A stretch of 64,000 bases of DNA from Micromonospora narathiwatensis. Its GTDB lineage: Bacteria; Actinomycetota; Actinomycetes; Mycobacteriales; Micromonosporaceae. Shown in pieces: positions 47,147-57,855 of this stretch (positions are counted from its first letter, which is position 1; the number at the start of each line of letters is the position of its first letter). The stretch covers positions 372,001-436,000 of the forward strand of contig NZ_LT594324.1 of NCBI RefSeq assembly GCF_900089605.1. The letters run 5' to 3'. The translations under genes were made by a program, and so were the position numbers. Under the pieces are notes generated by a model. That model made no database searches, was not told the DNA's origin, and saw only the letters and a program-made list of their open reading frames with translations.

Positions 47147-48880
47147 GTGGCACCGCGGTTGCCGGCGCTGGACACGTTCCCGCCCCTGCGTGCATGGCAG
47201 CGCAAGGCGATGGTGGACTACCTGCGCCGCCGCAGCGAGGACTTCACGGCGGTCGCCACCCCGGGCGCGGGCAAGACCACCTTCGCCCTGCGGATCGCTG
47301 CCGAGCTGCTGAACGACGGCACCGTCGAGGCGGTCACCGTGGTCGCCCCGACCGAGCACCTGAAGTCCCAGTGGGCGCAGTCCGCCGCCCGGGTCGGCAT
47401 CCAGCTCGACGCCGCCTTCCGTAACGCCGACCTGCACTCCGCCGCCGACTTCCACGGTGCCGTGGTCACGTACGCCCAGGTCGGCATGGCGCCGCAGGTG
47501 CACCGGCGGCGCACCATGACCCGGCGCACGCTGGTCATCCTCGACGAGATCCACCACGCCGGTGACTCGCGTACCTGGGGCGACGGCGTCAAGGCGGCCT
47601 TCGAACCCGCGGTACGCCGGCTGATGCTCACCGGTACGCCGTTCCGTTCCGACGACAACCCGATCCCGTTCGTCGGCTACGAGCGGGGCGGGGACGGGCT
47701 GCTGCGGTCCCGCGCCGACTCCGTCTACGGCTACTCCGACGCGCTGCGCGACGGCGTGGTCCGGCCGGTGCTCTTCCTGGCGTACTCGGGGGAGACCCGG
47801 TGGCGCACCAACGCCGGGGAGGAGCTGGCCGCCCGGCTGGGCGAGCCGATGACCCAGGACCTGATCGCGCAGGCCTGGCGTACCGCCCTGGACCCGGCCG
47901 GCGACTGGATGCCGCAGGTGCTGCGGGCCGCCGACGCCCGGCTGAGCGTGCTGCGCGAGGCGGGCATGCCGGACGCCGGCGGCCTGGTGATCGCCACCGA
48001 TCAGCAGACCGCCCGCTCGTACGCGAAGCTGCTGGAGCAGGTGACCGGGGAGAAGGCGGCGGTGGTGCTCTCCGACGACCAGGGCGCCTCCGCGCGGATC
48101 GCGACGTTCGCGGCGTCCGAGCAGCGCTGGCTGGTGGCGGTCCGGATGGTCTCCGAGGGTGTCGACATCCCCCGGCTGGCGGTCGGCGTCTACGCGACCA
48201 GCGCCAGCACCCCGCTGTACTTCGCGCAGGCGATCGGCCGGTTCGTCCGGGCCCGGCAGCCCGGGGAGACCGCCTCGGTCTTCCTGCCCAGCGTGCCGCA
48301 CCTGCTCGGGCTGGCCAGCGAGATGGAGGTCGAGCGGGACCACGTGCTCGGCAAGCCGAAGGAGTCCGACGGCTTCGACGACGACCTGCTGGAGCGCGCC
48401 CAGCGCGACGACCAGGCCAGCGGCGAGCTGGAGAAGCGGTTCGCGGCGCTCTCCGCGACCGCCGAGCTGGACCAGGTGATCTTCGATGGGGCGTCGTTCG
48501 GCACCGCCGCCCAGGCGGGCACCCCGGAGGAGGAGGAATATCTCGGCCTCCCCGGGCTGCTCACCGCCGACCAGGTCTCGATGCTGCTGAGCAAGCGGCA
48601 GGCCGAGCAACTCGCCGCGCAGCGGCGCAGAGCCGCCCAACGGGCCGCCGAGCCGGCCGCTGAGGCCCCGGCGTCGGCGTCACCACCGATGAGTGCCGCC
48701 CAGCGCCGGGTGGCGCTCCGGCGTCAGCTGAACGCCCTGGTGGCCGCCCAGCACCACCGGACCGGGCAGCCGCACGGCAAGATCCACGCTGAGCTGCGCC
48801 GGATCTGCGGCGGTCCGCCGAGCGCCCAGGCGACGATCGAGCAGCTTGAGGAGCGCATCGCCACCGTGCAGACCCTCTGA
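47147..48880 (+). CDS. DEAD/DEAH-box (SF2) helicase
   Basis: 577-aa superfamily 2 helicase of the RAD25/type III-restriction-like group. Motif I is TPGAGKTT, motif II DEIHH, motif III TGTPF, and motif VI AIGRFVRAR. A long Gln/Ala/Arg-rich linker (about 465-520) leads to a C-terminal helical region (RRVALRRQLNALVAAQHHRT) that may bind nucleic acid or help oligomerise. The GTG at 47147 has GAGAGGAG upstream. It does not lie beside a methylase or nuclease, so a restriction role is not suggested; an RNA or DNA repair role is possible. Confidence 0.9.
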   Translation: MAPRLPALDTFPPLRAWQRKAMVDYLRRRSEDFTAVATPGAGKTTFALRIAAELLNDGTVEAVTVVAPTEHLKSQWAQSAARVGIQLDAAFRNADLHSAADFHGAVVTYAQVGMAPQVHRRRTMTRRTLVILDEIHHAGDSRTWGDGVKAAFEPAVRRLMLTGTPFRSDDNPIPFVGYERGGDGLLRSRADSVYGYSDALRDGVVRPVLFLAYSGETRWRTNAGEELAARLGEPMTQDLIAQAWRTALDPAGDWMPQVLRAADARLSVLREAGMPDAGGLVIATDQQTARSYAKLLEQVTGEKAAVVLSDDQGASARIATFAASEQRWLVAVRMVSEGVDIPRLAVGVYATSASTPLYFAQAIGRFVRARQPGETASVFLPSVPHLLGLASEMEVERDHVLGKPKESDGFDDDLLERAQRDDQASGELEKRFAALSATAELDQVIFDGASFGTAAQAGTPEEEEYLGLPGLLTADQVSMLLSKRQAEQLAAQRRRAAQRAAEPAAEAPASASPPMSAAQRRVALRRQLNALVAAQHHRTGQPHGKIHAELRRICGGPPSAQATIEQLEERIATVQTL

Positions 48881-48949
48881 CGCCACCTCAGTCGGTCGAT
48901 GCCGCAGCATTCCGGACATCGTGGGGGCGCGGGGACCTCGGGTCGCAAA

Positions 48950-48987
48950 AGCCGGCCGGAGGCACCCATGGGTGCCTCCGGCCGGCT
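48950..48987. terminator. Perfect 38-nt palindrome, bidirectional terminator
   Basis: A 19-bp self-complementary palindrome lies between the convergent helicase and DUF7455 stops. It is the most perfect hairpin in the window. Confidence 0.85.
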
Positions 48988-49012
48988 ATGTCAGGTTGCG
49001 GACTCTTCGAAC

Positions 49013-49246
49013 TCAGTTCGCCATCAGATCGGCGCCACGCCAGCTGAACTCGGGGTCCGCCGCGAACCGCACAGTGATCTTGACGAGATCCTCTGCGTAC
49101 TTGTTCGCGTGGTGCCCACAGAACACCAGCTCGCTCCCACCCGCCAGAGTGATCCGGAGCTTGCCGGCAGCATTGCAGCGGTCGCACCGTTCATCGGCGG
49201 CCGGGGGGCTCACCGTCTCGGGCGGCGGCGTGAGGGTCGGGGTCAT
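49013..49246 (-). CDS. DUF7455 family protein
   Basis: 77-aa protein with a zinc-ribbon-like CDRCNAAGKLRITLAGGSEL then VFCGHHANKY, giving Cys and His that could bind zinc. The ATG at 49246 has GGAGGAAGG upstream. This small protein is commonly found next to the primary sigma gene in actinobacteria, as here (downstream of rpoD). Function unknown. Confidence 0.85.
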   Translation of the reverse strand: MTPTLTPPPETVSPPAADERCDRCNAAGKLRITLAGGSELVFCGHHANKYAEDLVKITVRFAADPEFSWRGADLMAN

Positions 49247-49432
49247 CGCCTTCCTCCTCTGGTCGTCACCGATGAACACTCTCTTCGGTCGTTGCTCACC
49301 TATCGTGCAACACCCTGCTCGGGCCCTGCCTTCCCTGTGTGCCCGCGGGGGACCGAGGTCACACCTGGCGTGGAAGACAGTGTGCCGTGTACCAAGGGTG
49401 CCACGTCAACGATCACAAACAGGCAACCGACC

Positions 49433-49464
49433 GATCACCAATGAGTGTTCTACGGCTGGTGATC
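49433..49464 (-). terminator. Possible rpoD terminator
   Basis: GATCACCA (49433-49440) and TGGTGATC (49457-49464) form an 8-bp stem with a 16-nt loop, about 30 bp beyond the rpoD stop. It is AT-richer and weaker than the other terminators and could also be a protein-binding palindrome. Confidence 0.35.
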
Positions 49465-49493
49465 AAACCGACACGACTGGTTGACGTGCGCGG

Positions 49494-51095
<1,602 letters not shown>

Positions 51096-51235
51096 GAAGA
51101 CCTTCCGGAGGCGAAGAGCGAGCACGGCCGGGTCGTCCGGCGCAGCACCGAACGCCGTGCCGGGCGAGTAGTTGAGGGACCCCCGTGTCCCGGGCCGGCC
51201 GGTCGCTGGCGGTCCGTGGCGCGTGGGCAGGGTGA

Positions 51236-51241
51236 ATTGTA
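51236..51241 (-). promoter_or_regulatory. Candidate rpoD -10 element
   Basis: TACAAT on the minus strand lies about 140 nt before the rpoD start, in a divergent region shared with the inositol-phosphatase gene. I could not find a convincing -35. Confidence 0.35.
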
Positions 51242-51380
51242 ACGCCGTCTGCGGCGATCATCCCGCGCCGCACGGCGTAACGGCGCTCTGGACCACCGAT
51301 TGGGCGCAGATGTGGACTTTGTAAGGATGATACTCGCGCTCGGCCGGGCCGGTCCCGGTCGTGCCGGAAGGGGACGAAAC

Positions 51381-52202
51381 ATGATCCGCTCGGCGCCCAC
51401 CCCGCCGGAATTGCTGGAGATCGCCGTCACGGTGGCCCGCGACGCCGCCGCCACCGCGCATCGGATGCGGGCCGAGGGGGTGTCCGTCGCCGCCACCAAG
51501 AGCACCGTCACGGACGTGGTCACCGCCGCGGACCGGGCCGTCGAGCGGCAGGTGCTGGACGCCCTGCGGACGCTTCGGCCGGACGACGCGGTGCTGGGCG
51601 AGGAGTACGGCGCGGGGGAGACCGGCCCGGCCGCCGACGGCGGGGTGCGCTGGATCGTCGACCCGATCGACGGCACGGTCAACTACCTCTACGGGCTGCC
51701 GTACTGCGCGGTCTCGCTCGCCGCCGAGGTGGCCGGCGAGGTGGTGGCCGGGGTGGTGCGCAACGTCGCCACCGGGGAGGAGTGGACCGCCACCGCGGGC
51801 GGCGGCGCGTGGCGGGCCGGAGAGCGGCTACGGTGCTCCACCGAGACCGACCTGGGGCAGGCGCTGGTGGCCACCGGATTCGGCTACGCCGCCGGCCGCC
51901 GGGCGCACCAGGCCCGGGTGGTCGCCGAGCTGATCCCGCACGTCCGGGACATCCGCCGGATGGGCGCCGCCGCGCTGGACCTCTGTCTGGCCGCGGAGGG
52001 GCGGGTGGACGCGTACTACGAGAAGGGGTTGGCCGCCTGGGACCTGGCCGCCGGCGGGCTGGTCGCGCGCGAGGCCGGGCTGCTGGTGACCGGCCTCGCG
52101 GGTCGGCCGGCCGGGCCGGACCTGGTGATCGCCGCCCCGCCCGCGCTCTTCGAGCCGCTGCACACCCGGCTCGCCGCTCTGGACGCCTCCGGCGGACCCT
52201 GA
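51381..52202 (+). CDS. Inositol monophosphatase family protein
   Basis: 273-aa Mg-dependent phosphatase. It has the metal and phosphate motif WIVDPIDGTVNYLYGLPYCA near 94-113, an early Glu-Glu (LGEEYGAG), and the second motif RRMGAAALDLCLAAEGRVDA leading to WDLAAGGLVAREAG. The family includes inositol-1-phosphatase, histidinol phosphatase and fructose-1,6-bisphosphatase; mycothiol or phosphatidylinositol synthesis is plausible but not shown. The ATG at 51381 has GGAAGGGG upstream. Its stop codon lies at the start of a 15-bp tandem repeat that supplies further in-frame stops. Confidence 0.9.
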   Translation: MIRSAPTPPELLEIAVTVARDAAATAHRMRAEGVSVAATKSTVTDVVTAADRAVERQVLDALRTLRPDDAVLGEEYGAGETGPAADGGVRWIVDPIDGTVNYLYGLPYCAVSLAAEVAGEVVAGVVRNVATGEEWTATAGGGAWRAGERLRCSTETDLGQALVATGFGYAAGRRAHQARVVAELIPHVRDIRRMGAAALDLCLAAEGRVDAYYEKGLAAWDLAAGGLVAREAGLLVTGLAGRPAGPDLVIAAPPALFEPLHTRLAALDASGGP

Positions 52203-52275
52203 CCCGTCCGCGCCTGACCCGTCCGCGCCTGACCCGTCCGCGCCTGACCCGTCCGCGCCTGACCCGTCCGCGCGT
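52201..52275. repeat. 15-bp tandem repeat with repeated in-frame stop codons
   Basis: Five copies of GACCCGTCCGCGCCT (the last with one change near its end) lie directly at the stop of the inositol-phosphatase gene. Each unit together with the preceding T carries TGA in the gene's frame, because the unit length is a multiple of three. Confidence 0.9.
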
Positions 52276-52346
52276 GACCGTCCGCGTCGGGCCCGACGGG
52301 CCTGGTCCGGCGGCGTCGGGCTGCGTACCTCCGGACAGGCCGACCG

Positions 52347-52375
52347 GGCGGCGTCCCGCGAGTCGGGGCGCCGCC
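52347..52375. terminator. Bidirectional terminator between inositol-phosphatase and LytR_C genes
   Basis: An 11-bp stem with one T-G pair (52347-52357 with 52365-52375) and a 7-nt loop lies just before the LytR_C stop. Confidence 0.6.
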
Positions 52376-52390
52376 GGGGCCCGGGGTGGG

Positions 52391-52924
52391 CTACTTGTCG
52401 TCGACCGGGGCGGGGCAGGTGCCGGGCGGCGCTTCGGGCGAGCCGAGGTCGCCGAGGGACTGGTTGACCTCGGTGGTGGTGGCCAACTGCTGGAAGTTGT
52501 TGCCCAGGACCACGTCGACCGTGTCGTCCTTGCGGTTGATGTCGAAGGCGAGCTTGGCGTTGTTGAGGAAATAGGCGCGCAGCAGGTGGGCGGAGCCGAC
52601 GCCCTTGGGGCCGTAGCGCAGCACCGCGACCTCGTCGACGTTCTTTTCCGCGTTGCCCACCTTCTTCACCTGGAACTTGCGATTGCGGAAGTCGTCGGCG
52701 ACCGCGCCGGCCCGGCCGGCCTCCTCGGTGGCGTTGTAGACGTTGATCTTGACGTCCTTCTGCTCGTGCAGTGCGACGTCGGCCAGCGGCCAGCCCTTGG
52801 GACAGCCCTTCCCGGTGCCCGCCTTGCTCTGGGTGTCACGGACCATCGCGACCACGACGAAGACCAGGGCGAGGACCGCCAACAGACCGACGACAACGAG
52901 TGCCCGCACTCGCGCAAAACTCAT
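52391..52924 (-). CDS. LytR C-terminal-domain membrane protein
   Basis: 177-aa protein with one N-terminal transmembrane helix (about 7-28, VRALVVVGLLAVLALVFVVV) and an outside LytR_C domain (about 55-150, KINVYNATEEAGRAGAVADD and later VAVLRYGP). LytR_C domains occur on LCP enzymes that attach polymers to the cell wall and also alone as here; this protein has no catalytic LCP part. The ATG at 52924 has GGGGAGCG upstream. The mature end is short and Pro-rich. Confidence 0.88.
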   Translation of the reverse strand: MSFARVRALVVVGLLAVLALVFVVVAMVRDTQSKAGTGKGCPKGWPLADVALHEQKDVKINVYNATEEAGRAGAVADDFRNRKFQVKKVGNAEKNVDEVAVLRYGPKGVGSAHLLRAYFLNNAKLAFDINRKDDTVDVVLGNNFQQLATTTEVNQSLGDLGSPEAPPGTCPAPVDDK

Positions 52925-53344
52925 CTGGGCGCTCCCCGAACAGTGGTTGGGTGGCGGCGGCCGCTGGCGGTCGGGCCGCCCCGCCGGCCGTCGAGTACGC
53001 CGCTGAGGTTAACGGTTGTCCGGCCGTCGCGTGGAAACAGTCCGACATGCCGGCGCGCCACCGGGGGAACGGGTACTACTACCCCTATCTTCGTGTCGCC
53101 TGAGTCACATTGGGAACAACTTCGGGCGCAGGGGCGTACATCTCTGCCACGAGGGCGGTATACATGCCTCGCCCAAAGGGGGGGTAAGGTTCCGCGCTCG
53201 CGGGCAGTTCCAGTCCGGCGGGACTCGGCCCACCGGTCGTCGGGTCGGGTGACCGACACAAATGGTGGCCGGCCAGTGGAACCGAAGCACGTCGTCCGGC
53301 GTTACAACCGGAAGCGACCATATCGATATGGGAGAGTGAAACCG
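52925..53344. other. Divergent intergenic region between LytR_C and DUF4193 genes
   Basis: About 420 bp with no convincing gene. GTATAC at 53159-53164, within GCGGTATACATGCC, could be a -10 for DUF4193, but no -35 is clear. The stretch before 53345 holds GGGAGAG as ribosome-binding site. A G-run lies at 53178-53184. Confidence 0.45.
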
Positions 53345-53641
53345 ATGGCCACCGACTACGACGCCCCGCGTCGCGACGAGGTCGACCTCGGCGAGGACAG
53401 CCTGGAAGAGCTCAAGGCCCGGCGGGTCGACTCACAGTCGGGTGCCGTGGACGTCGACGAGGCCGAGGTGGCCGAGAGCTTCGAGCTGCCTGGCGCCGAC
53501 CTGGCCGACGAGGAGCTCACGGTCAAGGTGCTACCGATGCAGCAGGACGAGTTCCGGTGCGCCCGCTGCTTCCTGGTCCACCACCGCAGCCAACTGGCGG
53601 TCGAGCGCAACGGCGAGCTGATCTGCCGCGAGTGCGCCTGA
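53345..53641 (+). CDS. DUF4193 family protein
   Basis: 98-aa actinobacterial protein. The N-terminal part is acidic and disordered (DAPRRDEVDLGEDSLEELKA). The C-terminal part has CARCFLVHHRSQLAVERNGE and LICRECA, a four-Cys zinc-finger-like pair. The ATG at 53345 has GGGAGAG upstream. Conserved neighbour of dut in actinobacteria; function not known. Confidence 0.9.
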   Translation: MATDYDAPRRDEVDLGEDSLEELKARRVDSQSGAVDVDEAEVAESFELPGADLADEELTVKVLPMQQDEFRCARCFLVHHRSQLAVERNGELICRECA

Positions 53642-53725
53642 CCGAGATCCGTGTCACCGGCGGCGGCCTCCGTGACGGGGCCGCCGCTGTTCGAGTCGCC
53701 GTGCGGGCGTGGCGCGGAGCTGCTT

Positions 53726-53783
53726 GACTCGTACCGGCGGCTGCCGCCGCGTGTCGACTCGTACGGGCGGCTGCCGTCGCGTG
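53726..53783. repeat. Two tandem 28-bp repeats
   Basis: The segments 53726-53753 and 53756-53783 match at 26 of 28 bases (GACTCGTACSGGCGGCTGCCG core). They lie between DUF4193 and the unknown gene at 53803. No function is evident. Confidence 0.7.
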
Positions 53784-53802
53784 AGCACGGGAGGGCGGAC
53801 GG

Positions 53803-54636
53803 GTGGGCAAGCGCAGGCACGGTGGACCGGGCGGCGCGGGAGCGGCCGACGGCGACGACGCCGAGCGGCCGGCTCCGGCCACTCCGGACGATGACGCTGA
53901 TCAGCTCGGCGCGACCGTCGCGGCGCTGACCGCCGACGACATCGCGCCGGGCCGGCGCCGGCAGTTGCTCGCCCGGGTGGCCGGCCAGGCCCGGGCCCGT
54001 GGCCTCACCGACCTGTTCAAGCCGAAGGCCGCGCTCCGCTGGATGACGGAGACCATCGCCGAGGTCGCCCCGCACGTACCGGTCCGCGACCTGGCGACCC
54101 TCCGCCGGCACTTTCCCGGCCTGACCGACGACGAGCTGGCCGAGCGGCTGGTCCGTAACGCCGCGCGGGCCACCGCGGGCGTCGGCGCGGCCGGCGGCGG
54201 GGTCGCCGCGGTCGAGTGGACGGTCGCCCCGACGCTGCTCTCCGCGCCCGTGCTGCTGGCCGCCGAGACGATCGCCGTGGTCGCGATCGAGCTGAAGCTG
54301 ATCGGTGAGCTGTACGAGGTCCACGGGGTGCCGCTGCCCACCCGTGGCAGCGAGCGCGCCGTGGCCCTGGTGCAGTCCTGGGCCGGCCAGCGCGGGGTCA
54401 ACCCGATGATGCCGGGCGTCGGGGTGAGCGCCGTGCTCGGCACCGCCGCCCGGCGGGAGCTGCGGGACCGCCTGCTGCGCCGGTTCGGCCGGAACCTGAC
54501 CACCCTCGGGCCGTTCCTGACCGGGGCCGCCGTCGCCGGCTACCTCAACCGCCGGGCCACCCGGACCCTCGCTGACCAGCTCCGCAAGGACCTGCGTCGC
54601 CGGGCACCCCGGGCACTGCCCCCCGGCCGGACCTGA
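53803..54636 (+). CDS. Unknown protein with central hydrophobic segment
   Basis: 277-aa protein not recognised as a known family. The first 40 residues are Gly/Asp/Ala-rich and probably disordered. The middle has a hydrophobic region (about 125-165, AGGGVAAVEWTVAPTLLSAP and then VLLAAETIAVVAIELKLIG) that may be one or two membrane helices, and a second Gly-rich hydrophobic segment lies near 225-248. The end is strongly basic (RKDLRRRAPRALPPGRT). The GTG at 53803 has GGGAGGG upstream. A membrane-associated role is inferred only from hydrophobicity. Confidence 0.7.
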   Translation: MGKRRHGGPGGAGAADGDDAERPAPATPDDDADQLGATVAALTADDIAPGRRRQLLARVAGQARARGLTDLFKPKAALRWMTETIAEVAPHVPVRDLATLRRHFPGLTDDELAERLVRNAARATAGVGAAGGGVAAVEWTVAPTLLSAPVLLAAETIAVVAIELKLIGELYEVHGVPLPTRGSERAVALVQSWAGQRGVNPMMPGVGVSAVLGTAARRELRDRLLRRFGRNLTTLGPFLTGAAVAGYLNRRATRTLADQLRKDLRRRAPRALPPGRT

Positions 54637-54757
54637 TCCGGCGCGGCGGGCGTCGACCAGCTCAGCCCGATCTTCAGCACCACCAGGTCGGGGAGGTGGC
54701 GGGGTCAGTTGGGCGCGGATGCCGCCAGATCGGCGACCCCGGCCGACCCGACTCCGC

Positions 54758-55258
54758 TCAGGCGGCGTCGCGGCCGGCGAGGATCGCCGTGGCCAGCTTC
54801 ACCGGGTGGCGCGTGCTTACCACCCAGAACGGGGTCGGGTCGGCGGGGTCGTCGAGCACCACCTGCACCGCGCCGCCGATCCACGGGCGCTGCACCACGA
54901 AGGCGAGCGGGTCGGACCCGATGCCGAGCACCTCGCGCCGGCCGGTGGTGTCCAGCGGGATCGCGTCGGCCACGTAGCGCACCGGGAGGCGGGCGTCGTC
55001 CACCCGCAGCTCCCCGTCGCGGACCGCGACCCGGATCCGGCCCAGCCACGCCAGCACGGCCGCCGCCAGCGGGATCAGCAGCACGAACGGCAACCAGGCC
55101 CGCAGCCCGGAGGCACCCATCCACAGCTCGGCGGCGAGCAGCCCGGCGAAGGCGAGCCCGGCCGGCCAGGCCCACCAGGGCAGCCGCAGCCGCTCCGCGT
55201 ACTCCGGCGGGACGGCCACCGGCGACGCCGGGGCGGACGAGGACGACGACTGGCGCAC
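54758..55258 (-). CDS. DUF3093 family membrane protein
   Basis: 166-aa protein with two N-terminal membrane helices (about 28-48 and 52-72) after a Ser/Pro-rich start, and a beta-rich cytoplasmic domain ([40 protein letters not shown]). It is one of the conserved genes around dut in actinobacteria and is transcribed away from dut. Function unknown. Confidence 0.88.
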   Translation of the reverse strand: MRQSSSSSAPASPVAVPPEYAERLRLPWWAWPAGLAFAGLLAAELWMGASGLRAWLPFVLLIPLAAAVLAWLGRIRVAVRDGELRVDDARLPVRYVADAIPLDTTGRREVLGIGSDPLAFVVQRPWIGGAVQVVLDDPADPTPFWVVSTRHPVKLATAILAGRDAA

Positions 55259-55344
55259 AGTCCGAGGGTACGGCGCACGACGGGCCGGACAACCGGCAGG
55301 ATGGCAGGGTCACCCCCGCAAGGACCGGACGGAAGAGGAAGACC

Positions 55345-55842
55345 GTGACAGACGTCGTACCCGTGCCCGTACGACAGCTCGACCCGGAGCTGCCGCTGCC
55401 GGCGTACGCCCATCCCGGCGACGCCGGCGCGGACCTGGTGGCCGCCGCGGACGTGGAGCTGCCGCCCGGCGGTCGGGCCCTGGTGCCGACCGGCGTGGCC
55501 ATCGCGCTACCGGAGGGATACGTCGGTCTGGTGCACCCCCGATCGGGGCTGGCGGCCAGGCTCGGCGTGACGGTGCTCAACGCGCCCGGTACGGTCGACG
55601 CCGGCTACCGGGGTGAGATCCTGGTCAACCTGATCAATCATGATCGGGAGATGCCGGCGAAGATCAGCCGGGGCGACCGGATCGCGCAGCTCGTCGTCCA
55701 GCGGGTCGCGCGGGCCGAGTTCCGGCCGGTGGCCGAGCTGCCCGCGTCCCGGCGCGGGACCGGCGGGCACGGGTCGACCGGCGGACACGCCGGGCTGGTC
55801 CCGGCACCGGCGGGCGGGCACACGGAAGAGGTGGCAGGGTGA
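55345..55842 (+). CDS. dut: dUTP diphosphatase
   Basis: Converts dUTP to dUMP and keeps uracil out of DNA, 165 aa. All five conserved motifs are present: [44 protein letters not shown], and the flexible C-terminal [11 protein letters not shown]. The tail after it is longer than usual by about 15 residues. The GTG at 55345 has GGAAGAGGAA upstream. It is likely cotranscribed with the DUF3710 gene downstream. Confidence 0.96.
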   Translation: MTDVVPVPVRQLDPELPLPAYAHPGDAGADLVAAADVELPPGGRALVPTGVAIALPEGYVGLVHPRSGLAARLGVTVLNAPGTVDAGYRGEILVNLINHDREMPAKISRGDRIAQLVVQRVARAEFRPVAELPASRRGTGGHGSTGGHAGLVPAPAGGHTEEVAG

Positions 55843-55867
55843 GTGCGAACAGCGGAGGGTGGGCGCA

Positions 55868-56536
55868 GTGATCTTCTCCCGAAAGCGGGCCGGCGAGGCG
55901 CGTGACGAGCGGACCACCGAGGTCCTCGACACCGAGGACAGCGGGGAGCCGACCTCGCCGGTGCGCGGCCCCTACGACGTCTCCGAGGCGCCCGACGAGC
56001 CCCGGCTCGACCTGGGCAGCCTCCAGATCCCGGCGGTGGCCGAGGTCGAGGTGCGGGTGCAGGCCGACCCGCAGGGTGTGATCCAGCAGGTCGTGCTGGT
56101 GCACGGCGAGAACGCCCTGCAGCTCGGCGTCTTCGCGGCGCCCCGCTCCGAGGGCATCTGGGACGAGGTGCGCGAGGAGATCCGGCAGTCGCTGTTCAAC
56201 GACGGCGCCGCCGCCCAGGAGGTCGAGGGGGAGTACGGCACCGAGCTGCGGGCCCGGGTCCGCACCCCGGACGGCCTGACCGACCTGCGCTTCGTCGGCA
56301 TCGACGGGCCGCGCTGGATGGTGCGCGGGGTCTACCAGGGTGGCGCGGCCACCGACCCGGCCGCGGCCGGCCCGCTGGCGCTGTGCCTGAACGGCCTGGT
56401 GGTCGACCGGGGCCAGGAGGCCAAGCCGGTCCGTGAGCCGCTGCCGCTGCGGCTGCCCCGCGAGGTGGCCGAGCAGCAGGCCGCCGAGCAGCAGGCCGCC
56501 GGGCAGCCGTCCGCGCCCGGCCAGCGCGAGGCCTGA
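55868..56536 (+). CDS. DUF3710 family protein
   Basis: 222-aa protein with the conserved LDLGSLQIPAVAEVEVRVQA and later VVLVHGENALQLGVFAAPRS, in the usual position after dut. It has no membrane segment. The GTG at 55868 (VIFSRKRAGEARDE) comes 25 bp after dut. The C-terminus ends in QQAAEQQAAGQPS repeats. A hairpin after it probably ends the dut transcript. Function unknown. Confidence 0.88.
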   Translation: MIFSRKRAGEARDERTTEVLDTEDSGEPTSPVRGPYDVSEAPDEPRLDLGSLQIPAVAEVEVRVQADPQGVIQQVVLVHGENALQLGVFAAPRSEGIWDEVREEIRQSLFNDGAAAQEVEGEYGTELRARVRTPDGLTDLRFVGIDGPRWMVRGVYQGGAATDPAAAGPLALCLNGLVVDRGQEAKPVREPLPLRLPREVAEQQAAEQQAAGQPSAPGQREA

Positions 56537-56548
56537 CCCGTACCACGC

Positions 56549-56587
56549 CGGGCCCGGCCCGTCGGCATCCCGACGGCGCCGGGCCCG
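56549..56587 (+). terminator. Terminator of the dut-DUF3710 transcript
   Basis: A 17-bp stem with one bulged base (56549-56565 with 56570-56587) and a CATC loop lies 12 bp after the DUF3710 stop. Confidence 0.75.
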
Positions 56588-56756
56588 TCTTGGCGTCCGG
56601 TAGGCGCAGGGGTACGTGAGTGAGGCACAACTGCGCACTTACGCCGGGTCCGCGAGCGGGCCGGTTCGGCGTACGCTGGCGGGACGGTTCCGGCATCCCG
56701 GGGCCGGACCAGTGCCGGCGTGGGCCGGCCAGCGTGGAGAGGGTGACGCGGAGGTC

Positions 56757-57137
56757 ATGACGACCGACGAGAGCCGGCTGTCGCTGCGGCGTCTCCTGCA
56801 TCGGCTCACCGCGAGCGAGGCCGAGATCGAGGCGCAGGAGCTGCGCCGGGAGAGCGCCGAGTCGGGCGGCATGCCCGCCCAGCAGTGCACCCGCGGCCAG
56901 GTGGTCTCGGTCGCCGGGCGGCTGCGCACGGTGGTCTACACGCCCCGGACCAACCTGCCCACCCTGGAGGCGGACCTCTACGACGGCAGTGACGTGGTCA
57001 CCCTGGTCTGGCTGGGCCGGCGGCACATCGCCGGCATCGAGCCGGGCCGGCACCTCACCGCCCGCGGCCGGGTCGCCGTCCGGGACGACCGCAAGGTGAT
57101 CTACAACCCGTACTACGAGCTGGAGTCGCCGAAGTGA
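56757..57137 (+). CDS. OB-fold nucleic acid-binding protein
   Basis: 126-aa protein. The first 45 residues are helical (SLRRLLHRLTASEAEIEAQE) and the rest an OB fold (GQVVSVAGRLRTVVYTP, VVTLVWLGRRHIAGIEPGRH, GRVAVRDDRKVIYNPYYEL). It belongs to the conserved actinobacterial cluster after dut. The ATG at 56757 has GCGGAGG nearby. Its stop overlaps the start of DUF3159. DNA or RNA binding is inferred from the fold. Confidence 0.88.
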   Translation: MTTDESRLSLRRLLHRLTASEAEIEAQELRRESAESGGMPAQQCTRGQVVSVAGRLRTVVYTPRTNLPTLEADLYDGSDVVTLVWLGRRHIAGIEPGRHLTARGRVAVRDDRKVIYNPYYELESPK

Positions 57138-57817
57138 CGACCGGACAGCAACCGACCACCGAGCCGGAACTCGGTCCGGAGGACGAGGAGCGGCTGCCCA
57201 GCCTCGCCGAGCAGATGGCCGACCAGCTCGGCGGCTGGCGGGGCCTGGTCGAGTCGAGCGTCCCCGTGGTGGTCTTCGTGATCGCCAACGTGGTGGGCGA
57301 GCTGCGCCCCGCCGTGATCGCCTCGGTGGCCGTCGCGCTGCTGATCGCCGGGCTGCGGCTGGCCCAGCGCCGGCCGGTCCGGCACGCGGTCAACGGGCTG
57401 TTCGGCGTCGGCATCGGCGCCGCCATCGCCTGGCGTACCGGCAACGAGCGGGACTTCTACCTCCCCGGCATCCTCTACGGCATCGGCTACGGCCTGGCCC
57501 TGCTGCTGTCCGCCGCGGTGCGGCAGCCGCTGGTGGGCTGGATCTGGTCGGTGCTGGTGGCCAAGGGTCGGTCGGAGTGGCGGGACAATCCGCGCCTGGT
57601 GCGTACCTTCACCCAGCTCACCGTGCTCTGGGGCGTGGTCTGGCTGGCCAAGGTGGGCGTGCAGGCCGGGCTCTACCTGGCCCACCAGGACACCGCGCTG
57701 GGCGTGGCCCGGCTCGCCCTGGGCTACCCGCCGTACGCGCTGCTGCTGCTGATCACCGTCTGGACGGTGCGCCGGGTGACCCGGGAGACCGCGCCGACGC
57801 CGTTGCCGGGGGCCTGA
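57134..57817 (+). CDS. DUF3159 family membrane protein
   Basis: 227-aa protein with about five hydrophobic helices (VPVVVFVIANVVGELRPAVI, LPGILYGIGYGLALLLSAAV, YALLLLITVWTV) and a charged N-terminus. It is coupled to the OB-fold gene by a GTGA overlap. It converges with the TrkA genes. The family is restricted to actinobacteria and its role is unknown. Confidence 0.88.
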   Translation: MTTGQQPTTEPELGPEDEERLPSLAEQMADQLGGWRGLVESSVPVVVFVIANVVGELRPAVIASVAVALLIAGLRLAQRRPVRHAVNGLFGVGIGAAIAWRTGNERDFYLPGILYGIGYGLALLLSAAVRQPLVGWIWSVLVAKGRSEWRDNPRLVRTFTQLTVLWGVVWLAKVGVQAGLYLAHQDTALGVARLALGYPPYALLLLITVWTVRRVTRETAPTPLPGA

Positions 57818-57855
57818 GCCCCCGGCCGTACCGGTCCGGCGGGTGGCCGCCCGGC

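Noticed and set aside
47147..48880. Restriction or phage-defence helicase
   Set aside because: No nuclease, methylase or other defence gene is adjacent and base composition is like the core genome.
52201..52275. CRISPR array
   Set aside because: The repeats are 15 bp and directly adjacent with no spacers.
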